The position numbers were made by a program, and so were the translations under genes. Under the pieces are notes generated by a model. That model was given only the letters and a program-made list of their open reading frames with translations, was not told the DNA's origin and made no database searches. From the NCBI RefSeq assembly GCF_000389635.1, contig NC_021182.1:3534001-3598000 (forward strand): a DNA stretch of 64,000 bases, written 5' to 3'. Positions 46,506-57,628 of this stretch are shown piece by piece. The first letter of the stretch is position 1; every line of letters starts with the position of its first letter. The stretch comes from Clostridium pasteurianum BC1. GTDB taxonomy: Bacteria; Bacillota; Clostridia; Clostridiales; Clostridiaceae.

Positions 46506-46558
46506 GCACCGTAAATAAATAACAGTTAAATAATGCTAGTTATTTATTCAAGGATACC
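46506..46558 (+). repeat. Family T repeat, short copy c
   Basis: GCACCGTAAATAAATAACAG and, 11 bp on, GCTAGTTATTTATTCAAGGA form a short inverted repeat related to the ends of copies a and b, in the gap between the penicillin-binding protein gene and the YdjM-like gene. Confidence 0.6.
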
Positions 46559-46574
46559 TTGTGTTATTATTAGT

Positions 46575-48026
46575 CTATTTTAAAAGTGATGTCTTTATAA
46601 CTCCAGCTGCTATTTTAGCCGCCTGAATACCGCCCTGACCTCCATCTTCAACTATTACAGCTACTGCAATCTTAGGATCTTCCATTGGTGCAAAGCCAAT
46701 AAACCATGAATGTGGGCTTGCATTTTCCGTATCTTGATGATCTGCTGTACCAGTTTTTCCACAAACATTTAATCCACTTATATCTGCATTCACTCCTGTA
46801 CCATCTGTTACAACACCTCTCATAAACTCCTTCATAGTGGCTGCTACTTGTGGCGTAGTAATAGTTCCTATACTTTCAGGATTATAGGTCATTATAGTGT
46901 TTCCCGTGCTGGATATAACAGAATTAACAAGATGAGGTTTCATCATTACTCCATTATTTGCTATAGTACTTGCTATCAATGCCATCTGCATTGGAGTAGC
47001 AAGATCCTGACTCTGACCTATAGCACTTTGTGCAATATTTCCCTGTTCATTAGAAGCAAAGGTAGGAAATCTGCTTTTATCTATAACAATACCATCACTA
47101 GGTATATCCTTATTGAAATAAAAATCTTCTGCAGTCTTTTTTAATTTATTATTACCTAAATTTAGACCTATAGTTCCAAATACCTGATTACTGGAATGTA
47201 CATAGGCATCTTTGAAGCTTAAATTTCCTAATACTTCTCCATTAAAATTACTAAGTACATACTTTGAATTAAATCTAAGTCCACCAGTATCATTAAAGGT
47301 TTGATTCATAACACCATTAATATTTTCCAATGCACTTATAGCTGTAACTGTCTTAAAGGTAGAGCCAGGTGGATATAGACCGGATACAGCTCTATTTAAC
47401 AGCGGTCTATTTTTATCACTATTTATTGATTTCCACTCTTTGGTCAATGCGCTATCATTTGGATCAAAGGAGGGTGCTGATACCATAGCTAATATTTCAC
47501 CAGTTTTAGGATTAAGTGCAACCACCGCGCCTCTTTTACCACTATTTGACAATAAATTATAAGCCTGTTTTTGCACATTACTGTCCAAGGTAGTTATAAG
47601 ATCATCGCCCTTTTTATCTTCTGGTTTCATTGAGCCTTTATTGGCTATAAGCTCCTGTAAGTACTGACTAATACTTAAATCATTAGCACCCATAAGATAC
47701 TGATCATATTTTGCTTCAAGACCAGTTATTCCATAGCTTGGATTAACGTAACCTAATACATGTGCAAATACGGCCCCACCAGTATATTCCCTATTTTGAG
47801 TTAAGGCATTGACTCTTGAACTTTTTGTAAGTGCAACTTTATTCCTATCGTAAATAGTTCCTCTCAGAACTTCATTTCTCTTAGCCCAAAGTCTTTTATT
47901 ATCCGTATTATTAACAATTTTAGGAGCCACATATATTTCAAAGTAAGCAACATATGATATAACAACTACAAATAATAATAGAAAAACAAACAATACCTTC
48001 TTTATTCCAATTGAAATATCATTCAC
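46575..48026 (-). CDS. Class B penicillin-binding protein (transpeptidase)
   Basis: 483 residues. A single N-terminal membrane anchor (VLFVFLLLFVVVISYVAYFE) is followed by a short dimerisation region (RNEVLRGTIYDRNKVAL) and a transpeptidase domain with PPGSTFKTV (catalytic Ser), YVHSSNQVFGTI (SxN) and CGKTGTADHQD (KTG). Shorter than typical PBP2/PBP3. It overlaps the upstream FtsW/RodA gene by 8 bp, giving the classic SEDS glycosyltransferase plus class B transpeptidase pair. Confidence 0.95.
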   Translation of the reverse strand: MNDISIGIKKVLFVFLLLFVVVISYVAYFEIYVAPKIVNNTDNKRLWAKRNEVLRGTIYDRNKVALTKSSRVNALTQNREYTGGAVFAHVLGYVNPSYGITGLEAKYDQYLMGANDLSISQYLQELIANKGSMKPEDKKGDDLITTLDSNVQKQAYNLLSNSGKRGAVVALNPKTGEILAMVSAPSFDPNDSALTKEWKSINSDKNRPLLNRAVSGLYPPGSTFKTVTAISALENINGVMNQTFNDTGGLRFNSKYVLSNFNGEVLGNLSFKDAYVHSSNQVFGTIGLNLGNNKLKKTAEDFYFNKDIPSDGIVIDKSRFPTFASNEQGNIAQSAIGQSQDLATPMQMALIASTIANNGVMMKPHLVNSVISSTGNTIMTYNPESIGTITTPQVAATMKEFMRGVVTDGTGVNADISGLNVCGKTGTADHQDTENASPHSWFIGFAPMEDPKIAVAVIVEDGGQGGIQAAKIAAGVIKTSLLK

Positions 48027-49233
48027 TTCTATCTCCTCCTTCTGAAATCTTTTGCAGTATTCCCAGTGCCATAAAGGTGATAATCATAGAAGTTCCTCCA
48101 TAACTTACTAAAGGTAGCGTAATACCGGTAAGGGGAATCATATTCGTAACGCCTCCCACTATTACTAATACCTGAGCTCCTATCATTGCACTATATCCTA
48201 CAGCTAAAAGCCTTGAAAATTTATCTTCTGTAAATAAGGCTGCTCTCATACATCTGTAAAAGAGCAAAAAGTATAAAATCATTATGGCAAATCCCATAAG
48301 TACACCCATTTCTTCACTTATGGAAGCAAATATAAAATCTGAATCATTTATAGGAACAAAGCCTGGATATCCAAGTCCCAAACCCGTTCCAAATAAACCT
48401 CCCCAAGCTATTGAGTACATTGATTGCACTACTTGATAACTTTGATTTGATTTATACGGCCAAGGGTTTTGCCAAATCATAACTCTAAGTCTAACATGAG
48501 CAAATAGTTTATAGCTTATAAAAGCTCCTACAGCAAATAGAATGAAGCAAATTATTATATACTTAAATTTAGAGGTACAAATGTATAACATAGTTACAGA
48601 TATAGCAAAAAATATCAAAGCTGAACCAAGATCCTTTTGCAATACACAAAATCCAAGTGTAACCATAACTATAAATGCAGGTTCAATAAGCTGCTTAAAG
48701 TTCTTATACTTACTGAAGGCCGATGCTAAATAGGCAATTAAAAATAATTTAGCAAACTCCGACGGCTGAAAACTAAATCCATGAAAATGAACCCAGTTCT
48801 GTGACCCATTTATATCAGCTGCTCCTATAAAAGTAGGCATAGCTATAAATATCAAAGTTAAAGCAAGATAAGCATATCTGAACTTTACATATTTTTTTAG
48901 TTCTGGCAATAGCACTACTATTAGAATAAAACATACAATACCTATTACAAAAAATACAATTTGCTTTATGGCATCCGTAGGTTTTAATCTATATATCATC
49001 ACCATACCTATACTGGAAAGTATACAGGCAAAGATAAGAACATATTTATCACCATCCGGGAAAAACTTTCTTACTATAAAATTGGCATAACCCATTAGTA
49101 CACATATAACTGCACCTATGATTAGCGCTGATTTGTCAAAAGGAGTTTTTATTAAAAATAAATTTAAAAAACTTACTATACAAAAAAGATATGTGACTCT
49201 AAGTAATCTTTTTTCTTCTTTTATACTATCCAT
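48019..49233 (-). CDS. FtsW/RodA/SpoVE-family glycosyltransferase
   Basis: 404-residue SEDS protein with about ten membrane segments. NGSQNWVHFHGFSFQPSEFA, KLFLIAYLASAFSKY, LQKDLGSALIFFAISVTM and the final LPLVSYGGTSMIITFMALG are family hallmarks. It polymerises lipid II into glycan strands together with the class B PBP whose gene overlaps its 3' end. It cannot be assigned to division, elongation or sporulation from sequence alone. AGGTGAG precedes ATG 49233. Confidence 0.94.
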   Translation of the reverse strand: MDSIKEEKRLLRVTYLFCIVSFLNLFLIKTPFDKSALIIGAVICVLMGYANFIVRKFFPDGDKYVLIFACILSSIGMVMIYRLKPTDAIKQIVFFVIGIVCFILIVVLLPELKKYVKFRYAYLALTLIFIAMPTFIGAADINGSQNWVHFHGFSFQPSEFAKLFLIAYLASAFSKYKNFKQLIEPAFIVMVTLGFCVLQKDLGSALIFFAISVTMLYICTSKFKYIIICFILFAVGAFISYKLFAHVRLRVMIWQNPWPYKSNQSYQVVQSMYSIAWGGLFGTGLGLGYPGFVPINDSDFIFASISEEMGVLMGFAIMILYFLLFYRCMRAALFTEDKFSRLLAVGYSAMIGAQVLVIVGGVTNMIPLTGITLPLVSYGGTSMIITFMALGILQKISEGGDRSE

Positions 49234-49240
49234 AACTCAC

Positions 49241-49717
49241 CTATCCTATTACCTTAAATACAATAGTTCCTATCTCTATTCTGTCTCCTGAACGAATATA
49301 CACTTTTTCATATACCTTTTCACCATTTATTGTTGTACCATTTGTACTTTTCAAATCTTCCAGTATGTAATTATTATTTTTCAGGTAAATTTTAGCATGA
49401 TGTCCCGATATATACTCTTCAGAAAGAACAACTGTATTATCCTCTTTCCTTCCAATAGTAACTTCCCTATTTATCGGTATTACTGAACCCTTTCTCATCA
49501 TATTACTCATTCCACCATCTATAACTTCTAATCCAAAGGTCTTTTTACTTTTCGCCTGCTTCTTATCACCATTTTTCATATCCTTATACATTATCCTAAG
49601 TGCAAAGGCAATTATTAAGTATATTATTGCAATAATGATTATTTTAAAGATTAAACTTAATTTACTAAGGCCTGAGCTATCTAATAACGCTCCTATGTAT
49701 AAATTATTTAGTAACAA
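49241..49717 (-). CDS. Membrane-anchored FHA-domain protein
   Basis: 158 residues from TTG 49717 (first residues L-L-N-N-L-Y-I-G), chosen because AGAAGG lies 8 nt upstream; the longer frame from 49768 starts inside the uvrA terminator hairpin. One membrane segment (LIFKIIIIAIIYLIIAFALR) is followed by a basic linker and an FHA domain (VTIGRKEDNTVVLSEEYISG, HHAKI, LKSTNGTTINGEKV). FHA domains bind phosphothreonine; next to SEDS/PBP genes this suggests control of wall synthesis by a Ser/Thr kinase. Confidence 0.9.
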   Translation of the reverse strand: MLLNNLYIGALLDSSGLSKLSLIFKIIIIAIIYLIIAFALRIMYKDMKNGDKKQAKSKKTFGLEVIDGGMSNMMRKGSVIPINREVTIGRKEDNTVVLSEEYISGHHAKIYLKNNNYILEDLKSTNGTTINGEKVYEKVYIRSGDRIEIGTIVFKVIG

Positions 49718-49748
49718 ACATTTCACCTTCTTGCAGTTGTAATATAAA

Positions 49749-49776
49749 GGACTAGCATAATTATTCATGCTAGTCC
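49749..49776 (-). terminator. Hairpin after uvrA
   Basis: GGACTAGCAT pairs perfectly with ATGCTAGTCC, followed by TTTATATT on the minus strand, 9 bp past the uvrA stop; a weak terminator between uvrA and the FHA gene. Confidence 0.6.
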
Positions 49777-49784
49777 TAGTACAA

Positions 49785-52607
49785 TTATAGCATTTTTTTT
49801 AAATATTGTCCTGTATAGGATAAATTATTTTTTACTATGTCTTCCGGAGTACCTGTGCACAATATGTTCCCACCTTTTTCTCCACCCTCTGGTCCCAAGT
49901 CAATAATATAATCTGCACATTTTATTACATCTAAATTATGTTCTATGACCACAACAGTGTTTCCAGCATCCACAAGTCTTTGAAGTATTGCAATGAGTCT
50001 ATTTACATCATCTATATGAAGCCCTGTGGTAGGTTCATCTAATATATAAAGAGTTTTTCCCGTGCTTCTTTTTGAAAGTTCATAGGCAAGCTTTATCCTT
50101 TGAGCCTCTCCTCCGGAAAGCTGTGTGGAAGGCTGGCCAAGTCTTACATATCCCATTCCAACATCCATCAAAGTTTCTAATTTATTCTTAATTCTAGGTA
50201 TATTTTCAAAGAATTTTACAGCTTCTTCTACAGTCATATTAAGTACATCATCTATATTCTTATTCTTATATTTTATCTCTAGTGTTTCTCTATTATACCT
50301 TTTTCCCTTACATACTTCACAGGGAACATATACATCTGAGAGAAACTGCATTTCTATTTTTATAATTCCATCGCCCTTACAGGCTTCACACCTTCCACCT
50401 TTAACATTAAAACTAAATCTTCCAGGTTTGTAGCCTCTCATTTTGGCATCGTTAGTCACAGAAAACAATTCTCTTATTATATCAAATACGCCAGTATATG
50501 TAGCTGGATTAGATCTTGGCGTTCTTCCAATAGGACTTTGATCTATATCTATTATTTTATCAATATTTTCTATCCCTTGTATTTCCTTGTGCTTTCCAGG
50601 GTTGGCTTTACTATTATTTATCTTTTTATTAAGTCCTTTAAACAATATTTCATTTACAAGCGTGCTCTTTCCTGAACCAGAAACACCAGTTACACAGGTA
50701 AATATTCCTATTGGAAAATCTACTTTTACATTTTTCAGATTATTTTCTTTAGCACCAATCACTTTAATAAAATCTTCATTGTGTTTTCTTCTTTTCTGTG
50801 GCACATCTATTTTTTTATCTCCAATAAGATACTGACCCGTTATAGATTTTTTGCATTTTTTAATATCCTCCAAAGTGCCAGCTGCAACTATTTCTCCACC
50901 ATGCTCACCGGCTCCTGGTCCTACATCAACTACGAAATCGGCTTCCCTTATAGTATCTTCGTCATGCTCAACTACTACAAGAGTATTTCCTATATCTCTT
51001 AAATGCTTCATAGTTGCTATTAACTTATCATTATCCCTTTGATGAAGTCCAATACTGGGTTCATCAAGTATATATAGAACCCCCACAAGACTTGATCCTA
51101 TTTGAGTTGCAAGCCTAATTCTCTGAGATTCTCCCCCTGAAAGTGTTCTAGCTGCTCTTGTAAGATTTAAATAATCTAAACCTACATCAATTAAAAATTT
51201 TAACCTGCTTTGTATTTCTTTTACTATCTGACTGCTTATTATTTTATCTTTTTCACTTAACTCAATATTATTTATAAAAGCAAGTTCATCTCTAATGGGC
51301 AAACTACAAAATTCAAATATATTTTTACCACCTACAGTAACTGCCAATACTTCTGGTTTAAGTCTGGCTCCTTTACATTTTGGACATGGATTGTCACTCA
51401 TATAATTTTCTATTTCACCTTTTATATAATCAGAGCCACTTTCCATATATCTTCTTCTAAGTTCATTTACAATACCTTCATATTTATGATTAAATTGCAT
51501 GTTCTGATCATCTTTATTATAATAAACCACAAGCTTTTCACCTTTGGTTCCATGAAGTATAATGTCCACTATCTTAGGATCCAACTCTTTTATAGGTGTA
51601 TCAATACTAAAATTATATTTTTTCTGAAGAGCTGTGAGAATGCTGTAAGTCCATGAGTCCTCTTTTAATCTTCCCTCTCCCCAGGGAGCTATAGCACCTT
51701 CTGCTATACTTTTCTCTCTATTTGGTATAACTAAATCTTCATCAATCTCCATAAGAGTACCAAGTCCATCACATCTGTCGCATTTTCCAAAGGGTGAATT
51801 AAAGGAAAACATTCTAGGAGCAAGTTCTCCAATACTGATTCCACAATCTGTACAAGCAAAGTTCTCACTAAATAGCATATCCTCTTCACCCACTATATTT
51901 ACTATAACCATACCCTCTGCAAGTTTTAAGGCTGTTTCCAACGAATCTGTAAGTCTTCCCTCTATCCCTTCTTTAACTACAATTCTATCTACTATAGCAT
52001 CTATGTAATGTTTTTTATTTTTTTCCAGTTTGATGTCTTCTCCTTCAATTTCCTGAATCTCTCCATCAACTCTTACTCTTACAAAACCATTCTTTTTAAT
52101 ATTTTCAAATACCTTTGCATGCTCCCCTTTTCTTCCTCTTATTATAGGAGCTAATATCTGTATTTTTGTCTTCTCGGGAAATTCCAAAATCCTATCTACC
52201 ATTTGATCAACAGTCTGCTGTTTTATTTCCTTACCACATTTAGGACAATGAGGTGTACCTATTTTAGAATAAAGGAGTCTTAAATAGTCATATATTTCTG
52301 TAACCGTTCCAACTGTAGATCTAGGGTTCCTGCCTGTAGTCTTTTGATCAATGGATATAGCAGGAGAAAGTCCCTCAATGTATTCCACGTCAGGCTTATC
52401 CATTTGCCCTAAAAACTGTCTTGCATAGGAAGACAGAGATTCCACATATCTCCTTTGTCCTTCTGCATAAAGTGTATCGAAAGCCAAGGAAGATTTTCCT
52501 GATCCTGATAGTCCCGTAAACACAACAAATTTATCTCTAGGTATCGTAAGATCTACATTTTTCAAATTATTTACCTTAGCACCTTTAATAACTATTTTAT
52601 CCTGCAA
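49785..52607 (-). CDS. uvrA: UvrA, excinuclease ABC subunit A
   Basis: 940-residue DNA-damage sensor. Two ABC modules: Walker [14 protein letters not shown] (about 32) and [13 protein letters not shown] (about 640), signatures [12 protein letters not shown] and [12 protein letters not shown]. Zinc modules show CTDCG with [20 protein letters not shown], and CEACKGDG with CEVCKGKR. The start is TTG 52607 with AAGGAG 9 nt upstream. It lies 34 bp after uvrB and is co-transcribed from the LexA-box promoter. Confidence 0.97.
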   Translation of the reverse strand: MQDKIVIKGAKVNNLKNVDLTIPRDKFVVFTGLSGSGKSSLAFDTLYAEGQRRYVESLSSYARQFLGQMDKPDVEYIEGLSPAISIDQKTTGRNPRSTVGTVTEIYDYLRLLYSKIGTPHCPKCGKEIKQQTVDQMVDRILEFPEKTKIQILAPIIRGRKGEHAKVFENIKKNGFVRVRVDGEIQEIEGEDIKLEKNKKHYIDAIVDRIVVKEGIEGRLTDSLETALKLAEGMVIVNIVGEEDMLFSENFACTDCGISIGELAPRMFSFNSPFGKCDRCDGLGTLMEIDEDLVIPNREKSIAEGAIAPWGEGRLKEDSWTYSILTALQKKYNFSIDTPIKELDPKIVDIILHGTKGEKLVVYYNKDDQNMQFNHKYEGIVNELRRRYMESGSDYIKGEIENYMSDNPCPKCKGARLKPEVLAVTVGGKNIFEFCSLPIRDELAFINNIELSEKDKIISSQIVKEIQSRLKFLIDVGLDYLNLTRAARTLSGGESQRIRLATQIGSSLVGVLYILDEPSIGLHQRDNDKLIATMKHLRDIGNTLVVVEHDEDTIREADFVVDVGPGAGEHGGEIVAAGTLEDIKKCKKSITGQYLIGDKKIDVPQKRRKHNEDFIKVIGAKENNLKNVKVDFPIGIFTCVTGVSGSGKSTLVNEILFKGLNKKINNSKANPGKHKEIQGIENIDKIIDIDQSPIGRTPRSNPATYTGVFDIIRELFSVTNDAKMRGYKPGRFSFNVKGGRCEACKGDGIIKIEMQFLSDVYVPCEVCKGKRYNRETLEIKYKNKNIDDVLNMTVEEAVKFFENIPRIKNKLETLMDVGMGYVRLGQPSTQLSGGEAQRIKLAYELSKRSTGKTLYILDEPTTGLHIDDVNRLIAILQRLVDAGNTVVVIEHNLDVIKCADYIIDLGPEGGEKGGNILCTGTPEDIVKNNLSYTGQYLKKML

Positions 52608-52641
52608 AGTATTTCACTCCTTATTCAGTAATGAAAAAGTA

Positions 52642-54663
52642 CTAACCTTTTAATTTATTAGTTCTTCTCATATTGTTTTCACTTTTCTTCAGCTTTTTTT
52701 TCAGCCCAAAAACTATATCTCTAAGTTCCCCAGCTCTCTCAAACTGAAGATCCTTAGCTGCCTGCTTCATTTCATCTTCGTACTTATTAATAAGTTTCTC
52801 GATATTATCATTATTTGCACTTACTGCTTCTTCTAAACTATTATATTCAGCTTTTTCTTCTGCGACTTTAGATATTTCCAATATATCTCTTATGGCCTTT
52901 TTTACAGTAGTAGGTATAATTCCATTGTCTTTATTATATTGGATCTGAATAGTCCTTCTTCTATTAGTTTCACTTATAGCTTTATCCATAGATCGTGTTA
53001 TGGTATCCGCATACATTATAACCTTGCTTTCAGAATTTCTCGCTGCTCTTCCTATGGTCTGAATAAGTGATGTCTCTGATCTTAAAAATCCTTCTTTATC
53101 TGCATCCAATATTGCCACTAAAGCTACCTCAGGTATATCAAGGCCCTCTCTTAGAAGATTTATTCCAACTAAAACATCAAATTCTTTTTTTCTAAGTCCT
53201 TGAATTATTTTCATTCTCTCTATAGTCTCTATGTCAGAATGCATATATCTAGTTTTAATATTCATTCCCTTTAAATAATCTGTTAAATCCTCAGCCATTT
53301 TTTTAGTTAAAGTGGTAACTAATATTCTAAATCCTCTGTCTATAGTTTCATTTATCTTTGCATATAAATCATCTATCTGGCCTTTAACAGGCAGTACAAC
53401 AATTTCAGGATCTAGTAATCCAGTAGGTCTTATTACCTGTTCTGCTATATTAGTTGAATGTTCTAATTCGTATTTTGCTGGTGTGGCACTTACAAAAACT
53501 ATATCATGAAATTTTTTTTCAAATTCTTCAAATCTAAGTGGTCTATTATCAAAAGCAGAAGGAAGTCTAAATCCATAGTCTACAAGAGTATTTTTTCTTG
53601 ACCTATCTCCACCATACATAGCTTTAACCTGTGGAAGGGTTACATGACTTTCATCAATAAAAAGTAAGAAATCCTCTGGAAAATAGTCTATAAGAGTCTT
53701 AGGTGGTTCCCCTGCCGTTCTACCATCCATGATTCTGGAATAGTTTTCAATGCCAGTACAATAACCAACCTCTCTCATCATTTCTATATCAAAATTCGTT
53801 CTCTGCTTAAGTCTTTGTGCCTCTAAAAGCTTATCTTCTGCTGTAAGTTCTTTAAGTCTCTTTTCCAGCTCGAGTTCTATTTTGTTTATAGCTATTTCTA
53901 ATCTATCTCTTGAAGTAGCAAAGTGAGATGCAGGAAAAATAACTGCATGCTTTAATGTTCCTATTATATTTCCTGTTAACACATCAAACTCTTTTATTTT
54001 GTCAATCTCATCACCAAAAAATTCCACTCTTATACCCTTGTTGGTAGAAGATGCAGGAAAAATATCCAAGGTATCTCCCCTCACCCTAAATGTTCCTCTT
54101 ATAAAATTTATCTCATTTCTCTCATATTGAATTTCTATAAGTTTCTTTAATACCTGATCTCTGTCTTTTTCCATGCCTTCTCTTAGAGAAATAGATAATT
54201 TTTTATATTCATCAGGATTACCCAGTCCATAAATACAGGAAACTGAAGCTACAATCACCACATCTTTTCTCTCAAAAAGGGCAGATGTAGCCGAATGCCT
54301 AAGTTTATCTATTTCATCATTTATGGATGCATCTTTTTCTATATAGGTATCCGTTTGAGGAACATAGGCCTCTGGCTGATAGTAATCATAATAGGATACA
54401 AAATATTCCACTGCACTATCCGGAAAAAACTCTCTAAATTCAGAGCACAACTGTGCTGCTAAAGTTTTATTATGTGCTAAAACTAAAGTTGGTTTTTGCA
54501 ATTTTTCAATTATATTAGCCATGGTAAAAGTTTTTCCTGAACCTGTAACCCCAAGAAGAGTTTGAAATTTATTACCATTCTTAACTCCTTCTACCAATTT
54601 ATCTATGGCTGCTGGTTGATCTCCAGTAGGCTTAAATTTTGAATGTATCTTAAATTCACCCAT
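52642..54663 (-). CDS. uvrB: UvrB, excinuclease ABC subunit B
   Basis: 673 residues from ATG 54663 ([20 protein letters not shown]) with GGAGG 7 nt upstream; the longer frame runs back across the promoter. Helicase motifs [14 protein letters not shown], the beta-hairpin region [31 protein letters not shown], and the C-terminal UvrC-binding helix [20 protein letters not shown] are present. Verifies damage handed over by UvrA. First gene of the SOS-controlled uvrBA operon. Confidence 0.97.
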   Translation of the reverse strand: MGEFKIHSKFKPTGDQPAAIDKLVEGVKNGNKFQTLLGVTGSGKTFTMANIIEKLQKPTLVLAHNKTLAAQLCSEFREFFPDSAVEYFVSYYDYYQPEAYVPQTDTYIEKDASINDEIDKLRHSATSALFERKDVVIVASVSCIYGLGNPDEYKKLSISLREGMEKDRDQVLKKLIEIQYERNEINFIRGTFRVRGDTLDIFPASSTNKGIRVEFFGDEIDKIKEFDVLTGNIIGTLKHAVIFPASHFATSRDRLEIAINKIELELEKRLKELTAEDKLLEAQRLKQRTNFDIEMMREVGYCTGIENYSRIMDGRTAGEPPKTLIDYFPEDFLLFIDESHVTLPQVKAMYGGDRSRKNTLVDYGFRLPSAFDNRPLRFEEFEKKFHDIVFVSATPAKYELEHSTNIAEQVIRPTGLLDPEIVVLPVKGQIDDLYAKINETIDRGFRILVTTLTKKMAEDLTDYLKGMNIKTRYMHSDIETIERMKIIQGLRKKEFDVLVGINLLREGLDIPEVALVAILDADKEGFLRSETSLIQTIGRAARNSESKVIMYADTITRSMDKAISETNRRRTIQIQYNKDNGIIPTTVKKAIRDILEISKVAEEKAEYNSLEEAVSANNDNIEKLINKYEDEMKQAAKDLQFERAGELRDIVFGLKKKLKKSENNMRRTNKLKG

Positions 54664-54676
54664 ATATAACCTCCAT

Positions 54677-54690
54677 TGAACGTTTGTTCG
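54677..54690. promoter_or_regulatory. LexA (SOS) box at uvrB
   Basis: On the minus strand CGAACAAACGTTCA matches the Gram-positive LexA/DinR consensus CGAACNNNNGTTCG except for the final base. It sits just downstream of the -10 element, so bound LexA would block uvrBA transcription. Confidence 0.9.
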
Positions 54691-54697
54691 TACAATA

Positions 54698-54726
54698 ATT
54701 TTACACTCTGAATATAATATTGTCAA
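54698..54726 (-). promoter_or_regulatory. Promoter of uvrBA
   Basis: On the minus strand TTGACA (54726-54721), 17-bp spacer, TAAAAT (54703-54698). The LexA box follows at once. Confidence 0.8.
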
Positions 54727-54816
54727 ATTATTTATATGAAGTTACTTAATTCGTCTTTTCTCACTATTACAAATTAAAATTATATAAAATTAATGGGAGC
54801 ACATCCCCCCATATAA

Positions 54817-56130
54817 TTATTTTCTATCTTCTTTATCTTCTTTATCTTCTTTTTCTTTTTTTACTTTTTCCAAAGTGTCTTGAAAGGAACTTCTATCAAA
54901 CTTCATAACTATACTATCCTTTGGAATCATCCTTGGAACAAAAACTATACCTAATCTTTTACTTTTGTTCATCTTATTATAATTTACCTGTTCCAATTTT
55001 CCCTGAACAGTTTTTATCTTAAGCCATATAAATGTGGATACATTATTTAAAGCTTCCAACATATCCTGTTCACTTACTATTTTTTTATCATTTACTTCCA
55101 CCAGCACATCTCCACTTTTAATTCCCATTTCAAAAGCTGGAGAAAAGGGGGCTACTTCTAATACCATAAGTCCATCATCTGTACTTACATATCTCGGCTT
55201 CCCTTTTGCTTCTATATAATCTTGAATTTTAAGCATTATTTCATGAGCCACCGGTGCAAAAATAGCAACTAAAAATTCAGCGCCTAAATTTATTTTTCCC
55301 AACTGTGAGACTAATAATAGCACAATACCATAAATTGATATTCCCATTCCTGATGATATTACTTTTTCTTTCTTGGTCTTTGTAAAAGTTATAGAATTGT
55401 ATCCTATTACACCATAGAAGGCAAAAAATCCAATGACTGCGTCCTTTATTAAATTATAACTGATGGATCTAATTATGGGCCACCAGGTTGGTATAGCTGT
55501 CTCAGATCCGCCTGAAATATTTTGACTATTCATAATAAACATTAACGCTACAGGTATTACCCAATATCTCTTAATGGCAAAACCGCCTATTATAGTATTG
55601 TTTTTATTAGTAAACACAGGTATGGTTCCTCTATCTCCATCTATAATTACAAGTACTCCTTCTATCATATGTAATACAGCCACAAGCGAAATTATCATTA
55701 CCACATCTACCTTTAAAAAATCAAATTGAGGTATACTTATGTGATAGACTGATTCTATAAACTGTATACCAACACTTATTAGTGACAGTATTCCAGCAGA
55801 ATAGGAAAAACATATAAATCTATTTCCAAATACCATCAGTATGATAGATATCATAAACAATAAAGCTATAGTTGCTTCACTAATAAATACTATTCCCAAA
55901 TAAGAAATTATCAAACTGGCCACAGTGCCTGCAAGTATACCAAGTACTATCTGAGATATAGTTAATTCAAAAGATGAGTTCATTTTCTCACCTATTATCA
56001 TCTTCTGCATCATAACAGTCTTTTTATTTCTTGTGTATAGTATAAATGCTAACATAAGAAGTATAAAAACGTATGGTGGTGTAATTATTACTTGAGAAAT
56101 AGATCTAAGTACATATAATGCAATATCCAT
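54817..56130 (-). CDS. MinJ-like polytopic membrane protein with PDZ domain
   Basis: 437 residues: multiple membrane segments over about residues 15-310 and a C-terminal PDZ domain (LMVLEVAPFSPAFEMGIKSG, DVLVEVNDKKIVSEQDM). The tail is a charged KKEKEDKEDKEDRK. Topology, PDZ position and placement between uvrB and the ctp protease/ftsEX match B. subtilis MinJ, which links DivIVA to MinD. Direct function in this organism, which may place its septum differently, is inferred. Confidence 0.75.
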   Translation of the reverse strand: MDIALYVLRSISQVIITPPYVFILLMLAFILYTRNKKTVMMQKMIIGEKMNSSFELTISQIVLGILAGTVASLIISYLGIVFISEATIALLFMISIILMVFGNRFICFSYSAGILSLISVGIQFIESVYHISIPQFDFLKVDVVMIISLVAVLHMIEGVLVIIDGDRGTIPVFTNKNNTIIGGFAIKRYWVIPVALMFIMNSQNISGGSETAIPTWWPIIRSISYNLIKDAVIGFFAFYGVIGYNSITFTKTKKEKVISSGMGISIYGIVLLLVSQLGKINLGAEFLVAIFAPVAHEIMLKIQDYIEAKGKPRYVSTDDGLMVLEVAPFSPAFEMGIKSGDVLVEVNDKKIVSEQDMLEALNNVSTFIWLKIKTVQGKLEQVNYNKMNKSKRLGIVFVPRMIPKDSIVMKFDRSSFQDTLEKVKKEKEDKEDKEDRK

Positions 56131-56187
56131 GAAAATAAAATTCCCCTCTCACCAAACTACTTTACCCTGTGATTATCTCACAATTAA

Positions 56188-56344
56188 GGCATCTGAAAAT
56201 AAATAACAAGTCAAAGATGCAACATATATCTTGTATCGTACAAGGAAACAGGTTCTGATGATAGTGATGCTATCAGAGGATTCTGTTGACGTAGTATGAT
56301 ACAAAATAGACTAGCATACTGGCTAGTTATTATTTGAAGATGCC
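56188..56344 (+). repeat. Family T repeat, long copy b
   Basis: 157 bp with terminal inverted repeats: GGCATCTGAAAATAAATAAC at the left and the complement of GGCATCTTCAAATAATAACT at the right. Inside is another hairpin (TCTGATGATAG/CTATCAGA). The last third is closely similar to copy a. It lies between the ctp and minJ-like genes. Confidence 0.85.
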
Positions 56345-56351
56345 TATATCT

Positions 56352-56390
56352 ATGACTTCAGATGAAAATGTTTATAGCATCTGAAGTCAT
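56352..56390 (-). terminator. Terminator of the ctp gene
   Basis: ATGACTTCAGATG (56352-56364) pairs perfectly with CATCTGAAGTCAT (56378-56390); a second small hairpin TTCAGCT/AGCTGAA sits between it and the stop codon. The T tract is poor. Confidence 0.6.
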
Positions 56391-56413
56391 TATTTCAGCT
56401 TTAGCTGAATAAA

Positions 56414-57628
56414 TTACTTAACTTTACTATTGATTACTTCCAAAGCCTTTTGAAATTGTGGATCTGAATTCCTATCATAAGGCTTATTTAGTAGATCCTG
56501 TGGATACTTCACTTCAATATCAGGCTGAAATCCATTATGATTTATATTTTCATTTAATGGAGTATACCACTTTGATATTGTCACTTTTAATTGAGTATTA
56601 TCTCCAGTATTAAAGGTAGTTTGAACTACGCCCTTACCAAAAGTTTTTTCACCAATTAACGTACCCGCTTTATAGTCTTTTATTGCACCAGAAAATATTT
56701 CCGAAGCACTGGCAGTATTACCATTTGTAAGTACTACCAGTGGAATGCCCACAGTACTTCCGCCTTCTGATTTATAAATTTGTTTTTTATTATTCTTATC
56801 CACAGTATAGACTACAGTCTTTCCCTTATCTATAAAGTTTGATGCAACTTTTAAACAATCATCTAAAACTCCGCCACCATTATCTCTTAAATCTAAAATC
56901 AAACCTTTCATACCAGCAGCCTTAAGTTCCTGTAATTTCTTATCAAAATTTTCTCCAGTATTTTCATCAAACATAGATATATCTATGTATCCAATATTAT
57001 TTGACAGCATCTGTCCAGTGACTGTATTATACGCAATTTTTTTCCTTTGGGCAATAACATCAAAATTATCTCTTCCCGTTCTTGCTATAGTTAAGGTTAC
57101 GTTTGTATTTTCCTTACCTTTCATCATAGAAACCGCTTTATTAAGATCTGCTCCAGCAATGGCTGTTCCATCTATCTTAACTATAGCATCCCCTGCCTTT
57201 ATACCAGCTTTTTCTGCTGGGGAACCATCGAACACGGCATTAACAGTTACTTTATTATCCCTATTTTCTACCTGAATACCAATTCCCACATACTCTTGGC
57301 CTTGAATTTGAGTATTAAATGATTTAGTTTCATTGGCATCCATAAATACTGTATAAGGATCATTAAGTGCATTAGTCATACCCTTAATAGCACCATTTAG
57401 CAATGCATTATCATCAATTTTACCATCATAATATTTATATAATTGATCTCTCACTGCAAACAATTTTTGAAATTTTAGCACTTCATCTAAATTGGCTTTG
57501 CTTATCTCTACATTTCCATTAGGTAAGCTTAAAGAAACTCTATTTCCAATGCTAAAGGCCAGTATATTTGTTATTATTAATATGGCTACAGTACATATTA
57601 CCCATTTTCTTTTATTATTTATCAACAA
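56414..57628 (-). CDS. Carboxyl-terminal processing protease (S41, Ctp)
   Basis: 404 residues. An N-terminal membrane/signal anchor (WVICTVAILIITNILAFSIG), a PDZ domain (VNAVFDGSPAEKAGIKAG, DAIVKIDGTAIAG) and the S41 catalytic domain with Ser in NGNTASASEIFSGA and Lys in LIGEKTFGKGVVQ. The substrate is extracellular. TTG starts at 57628 or 57625 follow GAGGGAG; no ATG is available. The context ftsEX-ctp matches the CtpB locus of Bacillus, where the protease activates sporulation signalling; wall-enzyme processing is an alternative. Confidence 0.94.
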   Translation of the reverse strand: MLINNKRKWVICTVAILIITNILAFSIGNRVSLSLPNGNVEISKANLDEVLKFQKLFAVRDQLYKYYDGKIDDNALLNGAIKGMTNALNDPYTVFMDANETKSFNTQIQGQEYVGIGIQVENRDNKVTVNAVFDGSPAEKAGIKAGDAIVKIDGTAIAGADLNKAVSMMKGKENTNVTLTIARTGRDNFDVIAQRKKIAYNTVTGQMLSNNIGYIDISMFDENTGENFDKKLQELKAAGMKGLILDLRDNGGGVLDDCLKVASNFIDKGKTVVYTVDKNNKKQIYKSEGGSTVGIPLVVLTNGNTASASEIFSGAIKDYKAGTLIGEKTFGKGVVQTTFNTGDNTQLKVTISKWYTPLNENINHNGFQPDIEVKYPQDLLNKPYDRNSDPQFQKALEVINSKVK

